DNA from: Hofstenia miamia
Taxonomy: Eukaryota > Xenacoelomorpha > Acoela > Hofsteniidae
NCBI GenBank assembly: GCA_900660155.1
Contig: CABFPE010000005.1
Location: forward strand, 1,632,972-1,696,971
Direction: 5' to 3'
Length of the DNA stretch: 64,000 nucleotides
Every line of letters begins with the position of its first letter. The stretch's first letter is position 1. This document shows positions 46,470 through 57,100 of the stretch, piece after piece. Under the pieces are notes generated by a model. The model worked only from the letters and a program-made list of their open reading frames with translations. It ran no database searches and was not told where the DNA came from. The translations under genes were made by a program, and so were the position numbers.

Positions 46470-47314
46470 TGTTGATGTATATTTTAGACACACTTTTGTA
46501 TTGTTTCTCCTTCTTCTTCTATTTCAGTATTTNNNNNNNNNNNNNNNNNNNNNNNNNNNNNNNNNNNNNNNNNNNNNNNNNNNNNNNNNNNNNNNNNATA
46601 TATATATATATATGTGTTGATGTATATTTTAGACACACTTTTGTATTGTTTCTCCTTCTTCTTCTATTTCAGTATTTTCCGACCACATTTTCTAATTTTC
46701 TATTACTACTGCATGAATATTTGCCATAATATACAAGGTAGCTCATAAAGAATTACATTTTTCATGTGTGTTTTCATGATGTGTTTGTGTGAATAAATAT
46801 TTATGCACTGTTTTTCTATTGGTCAATATTTATGTATACATATCTAAGTTTTGTGCTTCGCTAAATCATTTTCAACATGACAGCGCACCACCAAAACAAC
46901 GCTCTTTTAGTAAGACGGATTTTGGAAGAAAAATTCGATGAAAATCGTAAATCGTGCAATCGGAATAAGGTATGGACATTATTGGCATCCAGGTCACCTG
47001 ACCTTAACCCTATGGAATACTATTTGTGGAGTATCCTCAAAGCTAGAGTTTACCCCAACATTGTGTCAACAAGTTTGGAAAATCTGGAGGAAAACATTAT
47101 ACAAGAAGTTCAAGAAATATCGTTGCCAAAATTGATCATGGCGGTGACCAACTTAAATGTCAGACGTGACCTTGTTATTCAGCCGAAATTGTGGACTCTG
47201 AGAATTTGTTATACAAACTGTGTCATTTTAATAAATAAATTGTTAAAATTTTCATTCCATATTTTATTGATTAATAATAATCACATTAAAAATGTCATTC
47301 TTTATGAGCCACCT

Positions 47315-47380
<66 letters not shown>

Positions 47381-50300
47381 GTCATTATTATAGACTACAT
47401 TTTCAATTCATCTATCAATTAAAAATTTTAACTTTGTAAACAAGTTGAATGCAGCGATTCTTTAATGATTTAAAAGATTTCAAATGTATTTCATTGTCTA
47501 TATTAAAATACAATTGTCTATATAAAATACAAAAAATTGCAGCGTATTTGTTTGCTAAAATGCTATAATAATCTGTCTTTACAAATTCAAACTTCTTTCC
47601 CAAATCGTTTCTACGAATGCCCCCATGTATTAAAATATAGTTTAAACTATTTGTCAATTTCGACGCTTAAAATTTTTCTATATTTGTATTTTTAATCCAA
47701 AGAGAACTTCCCATATATTTTCACGGACATTTGAAATGGGTCAGACGGAGGCGCCCCCTTCCGAACACTACGAGCACACTGCATACATCAGTTGCATATT
47801 CAAATTTATCATAGCTATTGTCTAAAACTAGATGTTCCCTCGCACTGTTGTTGTTTCGAAAGAGGCATACTAGGGTTCTGCGGGACCAGGATTTTTTTAG
47901 TGGCAGTCCCACTTAATTCCAATCATTCGGTCCCAGTCCAGTTCCATCTCAGTCCAAAGAAATTTTCGGATCCCATAGTCCAATGTCGGCCAATAGCTTA
48001 AATTTTATTAGCTATAAATACATTAGTTGACTTTGAAGTGAAACATTTTACAAAAAAACTAAAATAAAAGTAGCCTTTTGTACTATTATTTAATCCACAG
48101 GATCCATAAGTTTCAATGAATGAGCCCTCAGAGAGGATCAAATACAAATTTTAACAGAGCCTATGCTCAAATGTCTGCAAAGTCACTTTTTGGCTCACTG
48201 TGTGCCCGATTACTTCAACTTCTTGATAATAGAACCTATACGAAAACAAACCGCTTTATTTGAAACATTTACTGCCTTTTAACATTGAATTTTTGACGAA
48301 GGCTGTCTAGACCGCATTAATAATAACTAAACTCTGTCCTAGTTAATAAGTAAACCGGTTTTTTAGGAAAATGAGGTAGTTTGATATAAACACGAGTATA
48401 ATTTCAAGTTTTGATTTTTATTTTTTTTATAATATGCACAAGATCCTAAACTATCTAATTCGAGCCAAAACCATGGTATTTACAGAGTTTAATACAAATC
48501 AATGTTTATGGTTCTATTCTCATCAATTTTGATCCTAGTCCCATTGAGTTTTTTGGTCCGAGGTCCAAGTCCCATGGGACTAGGACCAGTAAATACCATG
48601 GAGCTAGACGGTTCCACAGAAACCCAAAGCATACCCAAGTAAAGAAATCTATTGTTAATTCGAACATAAGTAGTGCATTCCGCTTCATCCGATTTGTGCA
48701 AAAATGATCATACTTGGAATATATAACAATGGTTACTCCATCTATCAGAGTTTAGGGTAAATTTTTTGCTAACACTATATATATATATATATATAAATAT
48801 ATATGCAGTCAAGATATGCGTATATCAAGACTTCTGCTAACAACTTAGCTACATTACAAGGAATTGATTGAGAAACATGCATAGAAAAGGACTAGAAAAC
48901 AAATATTTTGAGAATCACGTAACTGATTAATTTTGCGATTAGTCTTTTTTTTTTCCAATTAATCGCATTTTAATCATTTTAAAAATTTGCCCGTTTAATC
49001 AACTCATGTGAAAATGAACTTGCTTCCATCACCTATTCGAATGCAAAGATTTTCAGGTCCAACCAACTTTAAGAACTGATTTTTGCCTTGGCTAGAACAA
49101 ATAAGAGTGGACAAGACTATATTGTATATTGTAAAATGTTCAATTATACCAGTCTTGTCATGTTTTTATAAAATAGTGAGAAGCTAAATTCCAGGATTTG
49201 CCAGCAAATTTTAATATAACACAGAGCCACATGCTGGCTTTAAAAAACAAAGATTTTCTATTTGAAATGAATACAGGTGAATTTTAAACAATGGGTAAAA
49301 ACTGCTGAAATTGATACTGAGAATAAAAGAATCTTAATTGTTTTGGAAACAGTCTGTGCTCTTCTGTGCAATGTATTTATACAATGTGTAGCCTATTGCC
49401 TAAACCTTAGTACCATTCTGCTCATGAAATATGAACCAATTTAGATCAGAGCCATCTATAAGTAAAGGCACTTTTGAATTTTGTACAAGTTTAGGCAGTG
49501 GCGTAGCCAATGGTATGCATAACCCCCATCAGCATGAACATGGGTGAAAATTTATGCCCAAGTAAACCCGGGCCAATTTAAATTATTAGCAAAAATCGTC
49601 CCATATAGTGTTCTCTTGAAAATTTATTTAATATTTCAGTTTCCTAGAACACATTAAGTTCAATAGAAACTTATAATAAATTTTAATATCAAATTATTTT
49701 TTAATTTCGATTCATTTTTTCAACCATGTTTCAATACATCGACCCAAACACGGCCCTATCCATCTATGACCCCCTCTACCACATATATTTGAATCATTTT
49801 GTTATGAACACTGTTTTTTTATTACAATAATAAATTTGTTTAACCCAAATGAATCTAAACCACTGAAAACATATCCAAATCTGAATTTCAACACTGTTTC
49901 TATATGTCAAATTGTAGAATACTTTTTCTATAAAATCTGGGAAATTCGAAAATTTTTATTTGATTTGTACTTAGCATTGGCTATAGAATGTAAGAATAGT
50001 TCATACTCACAAAAACCAACGCACTTCTGTCAAATTTTGTCATAAGCTCAATAATGTTTCAGAGAGATTTGCAAGTTACATTAACATTCATACATTGTCA
50101 TCACTACACAAAATTCACAAATATTAAACCTTTGTGAAGATTTCAAAGTTTTGTTAACAATCATTTAATGTTATCCTAAGACTATCAGAAGCAATCCGTA
50201 TGTCATAATCTATAATCCTATAATATTATATGACAAAATTCTGTGATAATTACATCTTAAAAATGGCACTTTAATATAGTTTTGTTGCAAGAGTTGGCAA

Positions 50301-52116
50301 GGAATATTTTTTCAAATACAGGAAAATATTTCAATTTCATTATACTTCTATTTTCATAAATGCCAATATTTTTTCTGATAATTTTATAATTTGATGCTGA
50401 ATATCTTTCAATTACACTTCTGTAACCCTCGTTCACTTGCTCAATTTCTAGTCGGATCAAAAGCTAATCACCATCTACATGTATAGAACATCACTAAATT
50501 TTAGCATAGGTATTGCTTCAAAGTTGGAAACCAGCTTATAATCGAATTTAAAATGATAATTCCAATTGCATTTTTCAAAACGATTGAAAAATTTGAAAAT
50601 TTATAAAATTCTCACCCCCAGAATTTTCTGCCACTGGCTTTAGGCAGTCGATGAAGCGATATACCGTATTTTGCGTATGGAGTGTTACATTCAACCCAAA
50701 CTAACATCAACAGACTTAATGTTACCGACTACTACCATGGTGACAAATTAAAGGCTATAATATTGTCAATCCATTAAAATTAGCTAACTTTTAGAATATT
50801 TCTGCCTTCCAGTAATTTGAGCTCATTAAAGCAGAAACAAGAAAAGTTAGACAAGTAAATTTTCAATTGCTTTGAAATTTTTTCAAATTCCATTATTTTA
50901 ACCTCACTCAATTATTTACCGTAACAATGAAAATGAATTCAGATTTGTTTTATTGGGAGGTTTAAATTTCCTGTATTTCTCTAATCTTTTAGAATTTACA
51001 TGATTTTGATAATAAAATAAGGTTGAGCAGAAGAAAAATGAGGGTAATATATTGATACCTGAACAATAAGGATAATCTTCATCTTAGTAGTACTGTGGAA
51101 AGAAATATGTTGTCTAGAGATGCTAGAGATGACCTAATAATAAAGATCTGTCTGCTAAAACTTTGTCATCGCCGTCTAATGAATGATCGATTATATTGTT
51201 AATCATTATAACACAAATTTAAGTCACTGGATTTAGCTGCTTAAATATATAATTGTTTTCGTCTGCTTTTACTTGCAGCGGTTTTAGCTGCTTTCGGTTA
51301 ATATATTTAATTCATTTTGTTTAAAATTTTTTTACGCACCTCAATGTATAAATATAAACTTATTTTGCTCAAGTTCAACTATGTTAACAGAATCATCATC
51401 CGTGGCAGGGCAGTAATAGGACCTTAAATTCTGGAAAGTCTAAAATATTAAAAAGGGATTCAGGAAGTTTTCCTTAACATATTCTTCATAACATTTTAAC
51501 CTATATTCTAGAATTCACTGATGGTTCATTATAAAAAACTTGAATCACAAAAACTAAAGTCCTCACTACGCCTTCCCTTTTCATATGTCTCTGATTAGTA
51601 TATCAAATATATTTTACTCTATGTATTAGTATTAGTAAAATTAAGATGTTTTGTGATGTTTTTCAGATTTCAGTTTTCCAGATATTGACAACTGCATATG
51701 ATTACTCGTTTTACCTGCGAGGACGATCGGCTAGGCGTAATAATTTTCATCAATTAAGGAAGTTAATTAATTAATTAATTAATTGATTAATTAATTAGTT
51801 CGATTGACAATTTTTAACTAAATTTGAGATCTTTGAAGTTCGTTATTAAAAGAAAAGCTATCTTAATAAATTTGCAATCAACATTCTTGTAGATTTTTGT
51901 AGTGCATAATGGTAACACACTCTGGGAACATCCTTTGAATTTTTTCTAATTTATTGGCATAAAAGTGATATTTTTAAAAATATATAATTTGATCCGATTA
52001 CACTGTATAATATTTTTTCAGTAGTTTCAGTAGGTTTTCGAGATTGTGAAACAGGATACGCACAGTACAGCAATACATCAAATTGGAATTTTTAGGAGCA
52101 GCATTCGTTGAATTAA

Positions 52117-52157
<41 letters not shown>

Positions 52158-54091
52158 TTTTCTGTTCATGTGCATTCATACATCATATCAAAACACATAT
52201 TTAGTACACGGGTAATTTGTTAACAATTATGAGTTTTGCACGAGGCATAAAATCAGAAAAACATACACTTCTTTCCCATTTTGTTTTATAATATTAAATT
52301 TTTAAATGGAAATATTTAGCTATTCGTAAAATGTCTTAATCGGTGATAAAAATGTATGCCCTATATTTGCACTCTTAAAACCAATCTAATTGTTGAATGC
52401 CACTATTATTTCATATTTACTTTGAACAATGCGGTAGGTCATGCGTCACTATTTTAATAGACATTTCNATAATACATAATTTGAAAAAGGTCAGAAGTTG
52501 AACTATGACATCTTAACCTGCAAAAAAATTGCCTTCGTTATATCAATTGAAATGTAAAATATTTTAGAATTTATCACAAAGAGACACTATAGTGTTAATC
52601 ACGCCTACAAAAAATAGTAACGTGTACCAAAAGGTTAATGAGTCGTTGAATTTTATGAAAGTATTAATTTTAACTACCATTTTGCAAATTGAGTCACTTT
52701 TAAAGTATACTTAAATCGCTGTCAGCTTTTAAGGGGATGTAAAAATTAAAATCATACAATTTCTTGAACTATTGTGATATCAGGTTTAATGGGAAACACA
52801 CTTTAACTAGAATGAATAATGACCTGGGACTAAGGTTGCACATTCAATTAAGGACATTGGTTGAAAATTCAAACACTAAATTATGCATACTTTAATGGAT
52901 ATTCTGTTATTTATAAGTATTTATTATGAAACCTAATAATTTTTATTAATATATAACCCATTGTATCCATTATGACAATGCAGAAAGGCAGAAAGAAATA
53001 GAACATAGTCCTAGACTTACCCCCTAGGGGTAATAGTTCCTTATATATTTGTTTCTAGAATGCCCCTCTACCTTTAATATTCATTCCACTGTACTCTTCC
53101 TGTTATTCCAGATAAAAACTTTTTTGGCTAAAATACTCCAAAAGAAAAACACAAAAACTTAAATTAAGGCGATTTTTTATGGAATGTAAGCGCAACTTCA
53201 AATCTATGCCGAATAAAAATTTATAGCTATTTATAGTTAAAATATTGAAAACCGTTTTGACTTTATATAAACAAAACTACAGATAACTTCCAAACGAAAC
53301 CTTCAAATGTATTTGGATATAAAATACAGTGCAATGATAATATTGCTTCATTGGTAAGCCAATACAACAAAGTAATGTTCAAAATATTTCTTTCCTTCAA
53401 AGGAATTCTGAAAACTATATTTAGTGTTAAATATAACATTTTATTAGTGCGCAGACTTTTAAAGTTATTGCTGCTCATGTTCATCATTAAATGCTTTTCT
53501 AAACCTAAGTATATGTAAATATTCTAAGGAGGCTAACTAGCTCCATTACAATATTTTAAGAATATAGTTGAATTTCAAATTGTACACTCAAAAAATTTGG
53601 CAAAGGGATTATATATAATTTCAATTATTTTGCTTTACGGGGCACATAAATATATGTACTTATTAGTTCTAAGGTTTACTACAAAGATTTGTCGCTCAAA
53701 TAATTTGAAAGTAACAGATCGCAAAATACAATCATGTTTCATGTTATACCTCAGCACTGCTTAGACAGCTATTGCGTAAAAATCCAATATTGAGTAGACT
53801 TTTCGTAATCCCGAATACGAAAATAAGATCAATTGAACTTCATTATTACGCACAATGGCTGATAATAAATTCATCATAATGATGATGAGGGTGTTGGAAA
53901 ACTTTTGTATGACAAAGAAATTTTTCTCAAAAGCATCAATATAAAAAGTCAATCAACACTTACTAAATAGTTCAAAAAACCGTTATATTCTTAGTGCAGT
54001 TGAATATTTTGATTTTTTTAATACAATGCATTTTGAGTGGTTTTTAATCAGGGGTAAGGCGTATATTTACTATTTGGGGGATGCTAAAAAA

Positions 54092-54137
<46 letters not shown>

Positions 54138-57100
54138 TAATATGTCGCTATGTATTTACAAAATGCAATATATGAAGGTTGACATACGACATATGAAAAA
54201 TAATTAAATGGAATTCTGCATAAAAATTGCTCTATGACATTGGGTGGTTGTGAATCGCTTTATTTATTAAAATTCTATGTTTGTACAATACTTGCGACTT
54301 AAATATTCACTACATTGTTGAGTAATAATAGAGCTGCACATAGGTTGCTATTTTCAATAAAATTTATCTGTTTTCTAAAACAGTGCTTCAAATAGCAGTC
54401 TATACATCCATTGCCAGCAGCACTACGGGCTTTATTATCATATTAATTTCCATTGCATTTTTTAACAACAAAAACTCATATATATATATATATATATAAG
54501 TGTGTGTATGTATACCTATAATTAACTTATGCAAAAATATAATTTTGAGTACATATATGGTTGGTAACAGAAAAGTTTACTTTGAAATCTCATTTTTTAA
54601 ATATATGGGGTGCTTAAAGGACTACTTTTTGCTTCTAAGGAAATTGTAGCCCCAAGTCTCCTCAGCCATGCCACTGTTTTTTGGTGCTTTTATATACTTT
54701 TTTCTTAAAACCCAGTACTGGATAAAGAATGTTGTGACAAAACGGGCTTACGCAATGCTAAAAAAACATAGTCTTTCAAAAGGCTGATAAAATAATCAAA
54801 AAAAATTATATCACTATATTTAGGACTTTAAATTGCGAGTGAGATCATGCAAGAATATCAAGTCAATGATTATAATGGATGGTGGAAAGTGTCTCATTCT
54901 ATCCCAGCTTGTTGGCGACATGCTTGGCATTCCTGCCCTAGTGTAACTAGTGAATGATTATAATGACCAATGACAAAAACGAAAATATTTTGGTTACCTC
55001 AGCGATTGAAAAAAATTTTTGAAAAACATTTCCTCGCTTAACTTTTTAGTTTACTTTTAATGAATATATAACTTTTTTCAAAAAACGGGCAAGGTTGGCT
55101 GAAATTTTATGGGTAAACATTGCTAAAAGAAACATTGGAACCCAACAAATTTATTTAGCATAACGAGATTGCACTATAATGTGTTATTCCATTTATTACC
55201 GTTGATAAGTTAGTTAGTGAGAGAGTTGACTGATCCTTATGACCCAGTACCATGCGAAACTAATTTAATATAAAAATGTGAGAAAATACTATTAAATGTG
55301 ATAGTTAATTTAAAAAAATCCAGGGAGGATAAACTAAGCGCAAATCTGGAAGAACAGGATCATTTCCGTTTTAAACTCAGCGCTTATTTAAATAATTATA
55401 AAATTAAACTGATTTAAAATCTGATGAAATATATCCACACATTTGATTTTATTAAATTGATTTTAAATAACAGTAATTTAGTCATTCAAATGGGGCAGAA
55501 CAATGGCATAAGCGGTTGTTAAAACAACATTTATCTATTTTTTTGATATTCATAATTGAATTGACACACTGTACATATACAAGTATGTGTGCGCTCGTTG
55601 AGTATGGGGTCTTAGGATTTTTATAATATTTAAATTTAAATTTATTAATATTTTGTTATTAAGGTTACTACTAGTAATATACAGAAAGAATAATATATTA
55701 TTTATCAAACAAATCACCCTGTTTCTTTCTCTGTCTTGCGAACGAACTGTTTCACCAGGAGCCTCATGAAACCAAATCACCCATGCAATACAACTGTAAG
55801 TGAAGCAAAGAGAGCAAAACGAAAAGAAAAAAATCATAAATATAAAAACGGTATACAAAAGCTTGATGGACTCTTGCCAAGTTTCCACACAGTAAGCGCC
55901 TTGAACTCTTGATACAAATATCTAAAAAAGTATTTTATAAATAATGTGAGATATTGACTCCTGTATAAGTGGTGAACAATGCTTGTTGTGTCATAAGAAA
56001 TTATATAGCCAATTAAAATTTAGTTTAAGAAAATGGACTGCACATTATGAATTGAAATATCAAAAGCGTATTGGGTTACCCAACCAAAAACATCTAGAAA
56101 CGCAAGAATATGTATACTGTTGTGATCTGGTAAAACACAGTAATTCACTAAATTTTCAAAATTGACTTTTTCATTAAAATCTGATGGATTATTAATTTTA
56201 CATCATGTGGCATAAACTAGCATGCTTCTTACTTTGAGTAGAATGTAAATGAAATAAAAAAATGTTTGTATTATTACAACAACTTAGTATTAATGAAAAA
56301 ATGGTTGTTATTTGTTTGAATTATGGAAAACAGAACTAGAGCTGGAATAATGATAATTTTTGTAAAGGTGAATGCTCAAGCTTACAACATGCAAAATATT
56401 AACGGATTGGCTAACTAGAACTGAAAAGGCGACTTTCAAAGAACCCAACTTAAATAGGCTTCAAATATTTTTTCATAAACAATAGGCTAGTTTAAATATT
56501 TAATATATAGTTGCTTTTTTGGACTTTTAGTGTTTGAAAATTATGCTAAGTATAAGTTAAATAATTCTGTTTCTGCAGATTTGATTAAACATTTACTATG
56601 TAACCATAGTCTTCACTTTATACTACTTAAATAAAATCTGTTCAGCATTAATTAAATACCATAAAAAATATTTCATTCTTATGATATTGAAATTGGAGAA
56701 ATGTAGCAAAAGATTTTGGCTTTGTTGTATCATAAATTGGCTTATCATTATTTCTAAAAATAAAAAAATATTTTAGAATGTAATAAACATTCAATTGGAT
56801 TTGTAGTCCAATATTTGAGTTTTACTGAAATTTTAAACATAGCATTAACATTGTGAAGATAAAATGTTAATGGAGGCTTTGTGTTAAACAGGAATTCAAA
56901 AAAAACGAAATTCAAGGATGAGCTTAAAATTTTTGCATAAGCTGATAATCTGTTTGATACCGTATCATTAAAACATGCTGTGAATCATAAAACTACTGTA
57001 TGTGTGGGTGACCTATTATAGATAAAGATAATCTAAATCTGAAATTTTTGCATTACACACATTCACATAAAATGTGGCTAACTCTCTCCAAAGAGACTAT

